Below are positions 20,953-30,013 of a DNA stretch of 64,000 bases, piece after piece. The stretch is taken from the NCBI GenBank assembly GCA_033977485.1, contig CM066993.1, forward strand, positions 33,148,501 to 33,212,500. Direction: 5' to 3'. The stretch's first letter is position 1. The number at the start of each line of letters is the position of its first letter. Both the position numbers and the translations under genes were made by a program. A model generated the notes under the pieces. That model saw only the letters and a program-made list of their open reading frames with translations, was not told the origin of the DNA and did not search any database. This DNA is from Hydrangea macrophylla (taxonomy: Eukaryota; Streptophyta; Magnoliopsida; Cornales; Hydrangeaceae).

Positions 20953-22930
20953 CCGAATTTATTTACTGAGTAGTTGTATTTATGTTTCCTTGTTGCTACT
21001 AATGATCTTGCAGGTAGCTTGAAAAAAATGGATATTAATGCCTCGAGGTAAAATCTTTCCTTCCCTCGCTTTACTTTACATGTCCATGTGCTTAGTTTAG
21101 AACATTGAGGACAATGTCTAGTTTTAGTTGGGGGGGAGTGAGTCATTGCATGCCTCATATCTTTTTGTTGTACTTTAGTGTCATATACCTGCTTAGCAAC
21201 ATGTAACTCAGTAAATTAAAATCTGCAAAATCTGCAAAAATTTTAAATTTTTTTTTTAAAGATAATAAAATGGTTCTTGTATTTCTCTCATAGTTAATGT
21301 AGTTAGTTATGATGCATTAGTGCTATTTTCTGTATGTTATTAGTATGTGATACACTATGATAGTTTGTTTACTATCTTAGTTATAGTATATTTTATGCTT
21401 TTTAATCTTCAAACAACTTTGAGCACGTTGTGACAATCTTGTACTTAGCTAAAATGGATTAGTAAGCATAACTTAGGTATCTTGAGAGACTGTAGTGGAG
21501 ACTAATAACCCAAGTGAGCTTTTGTGCCATTCTTTGTTTTTGAGGGTTTTATAAAATTACTCTTACTTTTTGAAAAGCGTATTAATTCGTTGAAAGTCTC
21601 ATTTTTCTTCTTCATTTTGACTGATCACTAGAAGAGAACATTCAGGATTTACCAAATTTAGAGCTCTTGAATTTACTAAAATGAATAATCCTATGAACTT
21701 AGAAGATGATTTAGGCCATCTTTTGACCATACATGGATAATACAGCCTTGGCCTACCTCTATGATATTCCTTTACTTCACCTCTTGAGCTTATCATATTT
21801 TCCTTGTCCTCACAATCCTACAGTCTATACCTAACTCCAAATTAGGAGTTCAAGCCTCAGTTCTTTATTTAGGTGTGATTGGGATGTGTTGCATTGACAA
21901 GAAGTTTGGTTGTGTGAATAAGGAAAAGTTGGCAAAGAAAAAATGAAAGAAAAAAAGAAAAGCATGAAAAGAAAAAAAAAAAAGAAAAAAAAATGCCAAT
22001 GGTTGTTACAAAAGGAAAAAAAATAATGATAAAAAGAAGAGTGTGAAAAAAAAATCATAAAAAGAAGAAAAAGAAGAAGAGAGAGATTGGAGATGTGGGA
22101 AGTTTGAAAAGTTATAGTAGACATTCCAATCACATCCTTTGACCCAATTGAATATCACGAATCTCTTTCTTCTTAATCGAATACCTCTTTTTCAAAGTCC
22201 TAATGATGCTAGGTAAATTGGATTTGAAGTTAAGGTAATGAGAGAGTTCTTCGCGGTATCTCACTCTTCTAGTGAAAAGTATCATTTCATGAGACTTTAT
22301 GCACTAAAATGTCCGTTTTTCTATTTAGATATGAGAAGCATTAGATTCCATTTACAACTACTCTTTATAGCTTCCATATCATGAGTGATAATTATTACAC
22401 CTAATTCAAAGTGATTTCATCTTGAGAGTGTAATTCTGGTGAGAGTTGAGTCAAAATGAACGTCTTGATAGTATCTTAGGTTATGCAAGCTTTGAAATTA
22501 AAGTTTTGTATTTTGGTTGTCCATTCACACACATACTTGAAGATTAATAGGTATGGAACATCTTAATGACTTTGATAGTAGATTAACTATAATGTGTGTG
22601 TTGCATTGCTATGGCTTACTAGAGAGTTTCATGAGATTGTTGAGCTTAACTATATTGCTAAATGAGAGGAAAAATTTCTTGAAAAAATTTAAATGAGAAC
22701 CATTACCATAAATATGAATTTTGTGGGTAGATTCACTGCAAACCCTCACGAGACAACACTCGTCCACTAGGGGGAACCTAGAGGTTTAAAGGCTTGTTGC
22801 ATATGCTAAATGCAATCGCGATTCCTGTGAAAGTGAGTTAAAATTTTTACTTTCTTTTGTTTTTTTTATTATTTTTAGAGTTAATGAAACATTGTTGTAG
22901 TTCGCTTCATTGCTAGGGACTAGCAACGAG
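20953..22930 (+). other. 3' non-coding region of element E
   Basis: No gene is recognised over about 2 kb. Visible features are a perfect hairpin (ACATTG and CAATGT around AGGA, 21102-21117), a G-rich polypurine-like run at 21127-21142 that resembles the terminal one, and a strongly purine-biased stretch at about 21940-22095 made of A and G runs. Coding capacity is only short chance frames. Confidence 0.75.
21102..21142 (+). promoter_or_regulatory. Hairpin and internal polypurine-like tract of element E
   Basis: A six-pair stem with loop AGGA is followed after about 10 bases by AGTTGGGGGGGAGTG. The terminal tract at 22932-22944 reads AGTTGGGGGGTG, so this may be a second plus-strand initiation site about 1.8 kb upstream of the LTR. 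Confidence 0.5.
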
Positions 22931-22944
22931 CTAGTTGGGGGGTG
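22931..22944 (+). promoter_or_regulatory. Polypurine tract of element E
   Basis: CTAGTTGGGGGGTG ends exactly at the 3' LTR start. It would prime plus-strand DNA synthesis. Confidence 0.8.
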
Positions 22945-24571
22945 TGATTCGAGGTGAAAAGTGCATGTTCATAGCATATTATATGGTCTTTTATGCATAC
23001 TTTTATCCCAAAATCCCTACATTTAGGTGCATTCTAATAAAAATGTTCTTTTTATTGTGTTAATGCTAAAATATATGTTTTTGCATTGTTTTATAGGTAT
23101 TAGGATGCAAATCAATGAAGTGGAGCTAAAGAAAAGTGATTCTGGTGGATAGAACAACATAAGCAGCTGAGAAAACGCCAATTTTGACAATGAAGACTTC
23201 AGATTTGGAAGATTTTCCCAGAGATATAAAATGTAGATCTTTGAGTTACGGTCGCGTGGCCGCAAACGGGAGGTCAATCCGAGGTCCGAGTAAAAAGTTA
23301 TGGCCATTCTACCATCGGTGCGCAGAGCTGTCAAAATCATAGAGTTCAAGCGATTGAAGAAGAGTTCAATCGATCGAACCTTCGATCGATCGAACTAAGC
23401 TCGATCGATCGAACTTTTTATTCATCCAAAATTTGCGTAAACTCTGTGGGAACCCTATATATACGTCGTTTTGACGCCAGACGAAGGGAGGACGCTCCAG
23501 AACGCGAAAAACAGCAATTTAGGGTTAGATTAGGAGTAGGTTAGGTTAGATTCATATTATTTTTCAACTTTTCCATTGATTCATTGAAGATTATTGATGA
23601 TTCAACTGTATTACAAGTTATTTACAAGTTTATTTCAGATTATTTACAGGTTTTTCTTCTCCTTTCCCTCTATTTGATTGTTTATTAGTTTAGATGCTTT
23701 GATTACTTTAGTTTTCTATTCCTGCATTAGTTTTATTATGTTTTCGTAGTTTAGACATTGGGAATATGTGATGAAACATTGATTCCCAACCTCTGCCATG
23801 TATGATATAGAAAACCTGGGCTCGATCGATCGAAGGTATTTCGATCGATCGAACCCGAGCCATAGTCAAGCGATCGAAGGCATTTCGATCGATTGAAGGA
23901 TGAGACTGTCCGATCGATCGAGAGCGCTTCGATCGATCGAACATGCTAATTCCTGAGATGATTCTTTTAAGTATTCCATGACTTTCTGTTTTAGAAATCT
24001 ATCATCAAATTGTCCCAATAAGCTCAGTTTGTCACAACAGTTTTTTAGAACTTAAAGCCTTAAGGCATTTTCTTCAATGACTTTTGAAAACCACTTTGAA
24101 TGCTAACACCATTTAGAGTGCAAGTAATTACCATTGTTTTAAACTGTCTTCCAAGTATTTTAAATCAACTGTGATGATGTAGTCCCGGTCATGAAAGGGC
24201 TATTGATTCTATATCTTTAGAAAAATACGGAATGCTGAAAAGGAATGAACTCCATAGAACATTAATGAGTATGCATGGTAGATGGTTAGGATCAATGTGG
24301 ATTCACGTGTTTCCAACACCTTTAGTTTATATGTTTAATTAGTCATGTTTCTTTATGTTTTAGTTTATTATTTAGTTTAATTTAATTAATTAGGATTCGT
24401 TAGAACCTTCTCTTCTACATTCATTTTTTCTATTTCTTTAGGTTATAACTTGGTAGATATTTTTCCTATTCATTCCCTGTGGGATCGACCTGGACTTCCA
24501 GTACTATATTACTTGCACGATCACCTACACTTGGGTGTTGCACAAGAGCGCACAACTTTTTAGTCGTGTCA
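22945..24571 (+). repeat. 3' LTR of element E
   Basis: It is 1,627 bp, starts TGATTCGAGG, ends TCGTGTCA and is followed by the CTCCT duplication. It differs from the 5' copy by about 14 substitutions (below 1%) and an 11-base gap, so insertion was recent. Confidence 0.96.
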
Positions 24572-24576
24572 CTCCT
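24572..24576. repeat. Target-site duplication CTCCT of element E (right)
   Basis: Matches 17446-17450 exactly. Confidence 0.95.
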
Positions 24577-27500
24577 CTGTGTCTAATACTTGTGAATGCA
24601 CAGATCCCTCCGAGGATCTCCCAATTGAACTTAAGCAACTAATTGAAAAACCACCTGCTTATGAAATAATCGAAGATGCTTTATCAGTTAACCTAGGAGA
24701 AACAGATAATCCCCAAATTGTGCAAATTGGCTCGACTCTTAATAAAGAAGAAAAAGAAAAATTAACCCTCTTGCTAAAAGAATTCAAAGATGTTTTCACT
24801 TGGTTTTACGAAGACATGCCTGGGGTCGATTCCGACATTGTCCAACATCATATTCCCCTCCTCCCTAATTCTAAACCTGTCAAGCAGAAACTGAGACACA
24901 TGAGGCCGGAGTGGGCACTCAAGGTTAAGGAAGAAGTGGAGAAGCAATTCAAGGCAAGATTCATCATTGTCACCGAATATCTAGAATTGGTTGCCAATAT
25001 CGTGCCAGTCCCGAAGAAGGATGGAAAAGTTCGTGTGTGCATCGACTTCCGTGATCTAAACAAAGCCAGTCCCAAGGATGATTTCCCGCTTCCCCACATT
25101 GACGTCTTGGTAGATAACACCGCAGGTCATGAGCTACTATCATTCATGGATGGTTTCTCAGGGTATAATCAGATTCTTATGGCGCCAGAAGATCGGGAAA
25201 AGACGACATTCACCACCCCTTGGGGGACCTACTGTTATAGAGTAATGCCTTTCGGACTCAAGAATGCTGGGGTAACCTACCAAAGAGCTGCCACCACTCT
25301 GCTGCATGACATGATTCACAAGGAAGTAGAGGTGTACGTAGACGACATGATTGTGAAGTCCAAAGATAGAAAAGGACACCTAGTGGCATTGGAAAAGTTT
25401 TTTGAAAGGTTGCGTAAGTACAAGATGAGGTTGAATCCAAAGAAATGCACTTTCGGTGTGACCTCCGGTAAACTCCTGGGTTTCCTCATCACACAAAGGG
25501 GGATAGAGGTGGATCCCTCCAAGATCAAGGCAATCCTAGAAATGACACCACCACAGAATGAAAAAGAGGTAAGGGGGTTCCTCGGAAGAATCCAGTTCAT
25601 CAGCCGCTTCATTTCCAAGCTCACAACTACATGCGATCCTCTGTTCCGATTGTTGAGAAAAGGGGAGAAGTTCCAATGGGATGACCAATGCCAAGCCGCT
25701 TTCGACAAAATAAAAGCCTACCTTCAAAACCCACCTGTCCTCTCACCACCTACGCCTCATAAGCCCTTGTTCCTTTACCTATCTATCTTCGAAAATGCCA
25801 TGGGTTGCATGCTAGCCCAAGAAGGAGAAGAAAGCTACTCCGAAAAAGCCATAGACTACCTCAGCAAGAGGATGACTGGGTATGAGCTCAACTACTCTAC
25901 CCTCAAAAAAATGTGTTGGGCCTTGGTTTGGTGCACCCGCCGACTGAGGCACTACATGCTAGCCTTCCCGGTTGTGCTCATATCCCGCATGGATCCTCTA
26001 AAATACCTCCTCGAAAAACCCACCCTGACAGGTCGCATATCCCGTTGGTTACTTCTACTATCCGAATTCGATATCAAGTATGTTACAAGCAAATCGGTAA
26101 AAGGGAGAACCATGGCTGAGCATCTTGCGGAACACGCCATTGACTCTGAAGAAAGTGGAGGCTTTCCATTCCCGGACGAAAATATCATGGAAATCAAGGA
26201 AGAACAATGGAAGTTGTACTTTGATGGAGCAGCCAACATGAAACGCTACGGAGTAGGAATAATCCTAGTATCACCAAACGGGGACCACACCCCACTGGCA
26301 GTCAAGCTCAATTATAACTCCACTGTTGAATATAAAGCGTGCATTCTAGGGATGGAAGCGGCCATAGAATTGAGAATTCAAAAGCTAGATGTCTTCGGAG
26401 ATTCGAATCTCATCGTGTCACAAGCCAGAGGGGAATGGAAGGTGAAGGAAGAAAGGTTGAAGCCCTACCATCACCATCTCGATGGACTCAAGAAGCACTT
26501 TAAAAGCATAACGTTCTTCTATTTACCTAGGGAAGAGAACCAGCTAGCTGATTCGTTGGCTACCTTAGCCTCCATGATCAAAATTCCTGTGGGAGTCGGG
26601 ATAATGCCTTTGGTAATTGAGCAAAGGTACGAGCCTTCGTTCAACATGATCGCCACAATCGAAGCAGAAGAGAATGAAACACCGTGGTATCAGGATGTCT
26701 GGAACCTCATAGAAAATGGAACATACCCCCAAGAATCTACCGAAAAAGACGAAAGGGCCATTCAAAGATTCGCAGCACAATTCATCATTTGCGATGGGAA
26801 ACTGCTAAAGAAAGGATACAACGGTCACAACCTGACTTGCTTATTTGGGAAAAGCTCCAGAAGAATGATGGAAGAAATACACGAGGGGGTATGCGGCCCG
26901 CACATGAACGGTCACATGCTGGCCAAGAAAATCTTGAGACAAGGGTACTACTGGACAACATTGGAGAAAGATTGTTGCGAATACGTGAGAAAGTGTCACA
27001 AGTGCCAGATCCATGCAAACATGATGCATGTACCACCATCCCTTCTATATAGCATGACCTTACCTTGGCCATTCTCCACCTGGGGAATCGATATTATCGG
27101 TGAAATCATTCCGAAAGCTTCAAATGGAAATCGGTACATTCTGGTGGCCATAGACTACTTCACAAAATGGGTAGAAGTTGCATCCTACACCAAGTTAGGA
27201 GCCAAGGAAGTGGCCAAATTCATCAAGAGAAATCTCATCTGCCGTTATGGAGTTCCCCATGAGATTATTTCGGATAACGGAAGTCGTTTCAAAGCAGAAG
27301 TTAGGGATCTGTTCGAGGAATACAAAATCACTTATCACAAGTTATCACCATACAGACCGCAAACTAATGGGACGGTCGAGGCTGCAAACAAGAATATTAA
27401 GTCCATACTGCAGAAATCAGTCGATAATTACAAAGACTGGAATGAAAAGCTACCGTTCGCACTTTGGGGATACATAACCTCGATAAGGACATCCACAGGA

Positions 27501-27929
27501 GCAACTCCTTACTCACTAGTGTATGGGATGGAAGCGGTACTTCCGGTCGAGATAGAATCACCGTCCCTACGCGTGATGGCAAAGTGTGAAATTTTGGAAT
27601 CAGATTGGTTGAGGGAAAGGTATGAAGAATTGGCCCTCATAGATGAAAAGCGCCTAGCGGCAGTCGACCATGTTTGAATCTATCAAAAGAGGATAGCTCG
27701 TTCTTTCAACAAAAAGGTTCGTCCGAGGAAGATTGTCAAGGGTGACCTTGTCCTTAAGGAGTTGCGAGCTCCGATCTTTGATCCCTGTGGGAAGTTTAAA
27801 CCTAAATGGGTCGGCCCTTACATCGTCAAGACTGTTCTTTCCGGAGGAGCAACTTATCTCATGGACCTTGATGGTGTCGAATTCAAAGAACCAATCAACA
27901 TGGATCGTCTCAAAAAGTACTATGCTTGA
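24577..27929 (+). pseudogene. pol of element A: reverse transcriptase, two RNase H domains, integrase (one stop)
   Basis: The frame continues from the protease part before insertion E. Reverse transcriptase covers about 24880-25560, with DFRDLNKASPKDDFPLPHID and the catalytic YVDDMIVKS at 25335-25361. A gypsy RNase H/connection follows. A second RNase H starts at about 26215 with LYFDGAAN, then VFGDSNLIVSQARG and NQLADSLATLA; this extra domain defines the Tat lineage. Compared with B it lacks three residues just before the catalytic EY segment. Integrase has the HHCC zinc region (about 26880-27020), then WGIDIIGEI, IISDNGSRF and GTVEAANKN as the D, D, E residues. The single stop TGA 27675-27677 (a CGA-to-TGA type change) cuts off the last 84 residues, which remain readable to 27929. 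Confidence 0.9.
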
Positions 27930-27964
27930 CTATTCAATAACCTTTTTCTTTCAAGCCTTGCCTT

Positions 27965-28005
27965 GAACTACGCTCGACCTGATTCCTACTCGGGGATACG
28001 TAGGC
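27965..28005 (+). other. CTACG/CGTAG hairpin motif, A copy 1
   Basis: CTACG at 27968-27972 pairs with CGTAG at 27999-28003. Inside, ATTCC pairs with GGGAT with one G.U. It lies 36 bases after the pol stop, as in B. Confidence 0.65.
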
Positions 28006-28067
28006 AACCACATCGGTTCGGTCGCTCCACCCACAAAAATAGCCCAATTTCTTTCAAACTTTGGTCC

Positions 28068-28110
28068 GAACTACGTTGGACCAGATCCCCGCTCGGGGGT
28101 ACATAGGCAG
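28068..28110 (+). other. CTACG/CGTAG hairpin motif, A copy 2
   Basis: CTACG pairs with CATAG, one pair weakened. The inner stem is ATCCCC and GGGGGT around GCTC, six pairs with one G.U. Confidence 0.6.
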
Positions 28111-28141
28111 ACTTTCAAAAAAAAAAAAAAAAAAAGGGATG

Positions 28142-28190
28142 GTTCGCTAGGTTGAAAATCCGAAAGGACGCCTAGGCAAAAGTTAGAGCT
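28142..28190 (+). other. CTAGG/CCTAG hairpin with GAAA loop, A copy 1
   Basis: GTTC, CTAGG, then TCC-GAAA-GGA, then CCTAG and GAGC are nested. The inner TCC/GGA pairs replace CCC/GGG of the copy at 41842-41888. The outer GTTC/GAGC contains one G.U. Confidence 0.6.
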
Positions 28191-28226
28191 AAATCCAAGG
28201 TGAGCAATAACAAAAGAGATAAAAGA

Positions 28227-28270
28227 GCTCGCTAGGTCACCTCACTGGTGCCTAGGCAAAAATTATGAGC
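28227..28270 (+). other. CTAGG/CCTAG hairpin, A copy 2
   Basis: GCTC, CTAGG, CACC, loop TCACT, GGTG, CCTAG, GAGC are nested and all pair. The inner stem is entirely different from that of the other copies, yet still complementary. Confidence 0.6.
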
Positions 28271-28326
28271 ATTTGAGAGAATAAAGTTGCGGTCCTTACC
28301 ATAACCCAGAAATCACCCTCCACACT

Positions 28327-28466
28327 AGGGGCAAACTTCGGCCACTCGCCTCGTTTGCCTGAACCTCCTCTAAACTAGGGGCAAACGTCGGTCATCTACC
28401 TCGTTTGCCTCACAACTATATGTATTCCAAACTAGGGGCAAACTTCGGCTACAGGCCTCGTTTGCC
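28327..28466 (+). repeat. Three GGGGCAAAC...GTTTGCC hairpins in A
   Basis: GGCAAAC at 28330, 28380 and 28437 is followed each time 16-17 bases later by GTTTGCC, a perfect seven-pair stem. The left arm CTAGGGGCAAAC closely resembles the polypurine tract before the 3' LTR (GAGGGGCAAAC). Confidence 0.7.
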
Positions 28467-28740
28467 TCTAATCGTCCTAGCATGTCCAAACAAGTACCAA
28501 AAGCAACATCTAATTGAAATCTCGATTACAAAATGTTTTTAAAACTAAAATGCATAGAATGAGATTCCCAAAGTATCCAAGGTTCACCGATAAACAAACT
28601 CTGAATATTACATAAGCAGGAAAGATCAAAATAAAAAGTCTTTCGAAAAGCAATCACACATGTTCAAAGACACTGGGAGGAATGAGCAGAATCAGTCAGG
28701 TCTAGTTTTATCTTTGTGTCTTTTATTTCTTCAAAGGTCT

Positions 28741-29739
28741 TTAAAAACAGGCCCTTGCACGGCTGGCCCAGCCCCTGATGAAAGCAGCAATGGTAGTGGC
28801 TCTGACTCTGGAAGCAAAGACCCTCTCAGTAAACCCCCAGGGGACCTCTTGAACTTTCCCGTACTGTCTGGCCAATCGACGAGGATGATAGAAGGAGATC
28901 TCTCTCAGTCCCATTAGCCACACCCTCTGAAAATCCCCAAGACTGGTGGTCACAGCATAAAGGCCCCAACGCCTCACAATCCAGCAAATGTCAGCCTCAG
29001 ATAAGGCGTCCATCATACCCACCCAATCAGCAGAAGTAAAGTGAGTATGAAGCACAGCTCTGCGAAAATAAACTGGCGACGCATTACCGGTCCATAACTG
29101 AAGACGCTCGTAGAGCCAAGCCTGTAACACCAAAGGCGCCCCAGAAAGTAGAAGCATTCCCTGGTTTGAAGCACGATCTAAACCATTCAGGGTCTCGGCC
29201 AAAACCATGGCCATGGGGTTCTTACCTGCTTTCAGCCCGAGACATACATGCACTAAATCGCTAGAAGTGCTCGAAAATAAGAAGTGTGAAGTCATACATA
29301 GAATCAGAGCAGCCCCACGAGTAGCATCATACACGCTGGGATTCCCAGGACTGGCATATCGAGCAATTATGGAAGCAATGTCGAGAACCTCACCTTGAAG
29401 CAGCCGGCAGGAAATAGTGATGGAACAATTCAAATACTCAGCCAAGCCTCGCGTAGGACAGAGGGTATCAACAGAAGGAAGAATCAGGTCCAAATCAGAA
29501 TCATAGCCGAGGATGGCACAGAACTCCTCAAACAAGGGGCATATCTCCAAGCCATTAAAATTGAAGACATGGTTCACCGGGTCCCAGTGAGCAATGGCAG
29601 CACGCAATAACTCAGTGTTCAGGGTCATCTGGCAAAGAGAGAATAGCTCGGTCAGGCCGTAGCTAAAGAGGTTGATCCGTTCCACACCATCCGTGATGTT
29701 TAGCCAAGCTGTGAGCTGAGTGGGATCATACAAGGCCAT
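28741..29739 (-). CDS. Antisense DUF7745-like (plant-mobile-domain-related) protein of element A
   Basis: An open minus-strand frame of 332 residues begins at the ATG at 29739 (MALYDPTQLTAW) and ends at 28741. The motif HWDPVNHVFNFNGLEICPLFEEFCAILG at about residues 50-80 is typical of the plant family I know as DUF7745, related to plant mobile domains. Later segments ADICWIVRRWG and FYHPRRLARQYG match the relic in B. The frame stays open upstream to 29796, and a splice-acceptor-like TTTTTGCCTTGCAG lies just beyond, so a 5' exon is possible. It is antisense to pol. Its function is unknown; such domains occur in silencing-related host proteins and in transposons. No stop or frameshift is seen, in contrast to gag. 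Confidence 0.75.
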   Translation of the reverse strand: MALYDPTQLTAWLNITDGVERINLFSYGLTELFSLCQMTLNTELLRAAIAHWDPVNHVFNFNGLEICPLFEEFCAILGYDSDLDLILPSVDTLCPTRGLAEYLNCSITISCRLLQGEVLDIASIIARYASPGNPSVYDATRGAALILCMTSHFLFSSTSSDLVHVCLGLKAGKNPMAMVLAETLNGLDRASNQGMLLLSGAPLVLQAWLYERLQLWTGNASPVYFRRAVLHTHFTSADWVGMMDALSEADICWIVRRWGLYAVTTSLGDFQRVWLMGLREISFYHPRRLARQYGKVQEVPWGFTERVFASRVRATTIAAFIRGWASRARACF

Positions 29740-30013
29740 GTTTTTAGTCGCGGCTCTAGGAAAATTTGAAATTTTGGCAGCACCTCCCCGTTTCACGGAC
29801 TATCCCACCTGCAAGGCAAAAACACTCACTATTACAAAACTGCCCATCGCGGTAATACCCAATAATCACAGTGCACATGTATCATCATCAACTAAAACAA
29901 GCACACAACCGCGCCTCCAAACCGGAAGCTATCCGGCCTAAAAGGCAAAACATCATAATAATCTGTCAAAGGTCACAAAATGTTCCACACATCATCCTAC
30001 ACTGTCCAAATAG
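29740..30013. other. Spacer between the two antisense genes of A
   Basis: About 270 bases without a gene. It could hold the promoter or a 5' exon of the DUF7745-like gene and the 3' end of the mobile-domain gene. Nothing further is seen. Confidence 0.5.

Larger units (their letters stand above)
17451..24571 (+). mobile_element. Element E: non-autonomous Athila-like LTR retrotransposon, 7.1 kb
   Basis: Two nearly identical LTRs (about 14 substitutions and one 11-base gap by eye over 1.63 kb) flank an internal region with a primer-binding site that fits tRNA-Asp, one 568-residue frame, no recognisable protease, reverse transcriptase or integrase, and a G-rich polypurine tract. The primer-binding site and the G-run before the 3' LTR are Athila-type; the missing pol means it depends on a partner. 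It inserted into the pol region of A with a 5-bp duplication, so it is younger than A. Confidence 0.93.
27930..28740 (+). other. Structured 3' non-coding region after pol of element A
   Basis: No gene. It contains two CTACG/CGTAG motifs (27965-28005 and 28068-28110), two CTAGG/CCTAG motifs (28142-28190 and 28227-28270), a poly(A) run at 28118-28135, and three hairpins made from GGGGCAAAC and GTTTGCC (28327-28466). The same types of motif recur behind the pol of B or in element C. Confidence 0.7.

Noticed and set aside
22943..22950. An LTR start of E two bases earlier (TGTGATTCG)
   Set aside because: The 5' LTR is preceded by CTCCT directly before TGATTCG, so the extra TG belongs to the polypurine tract.
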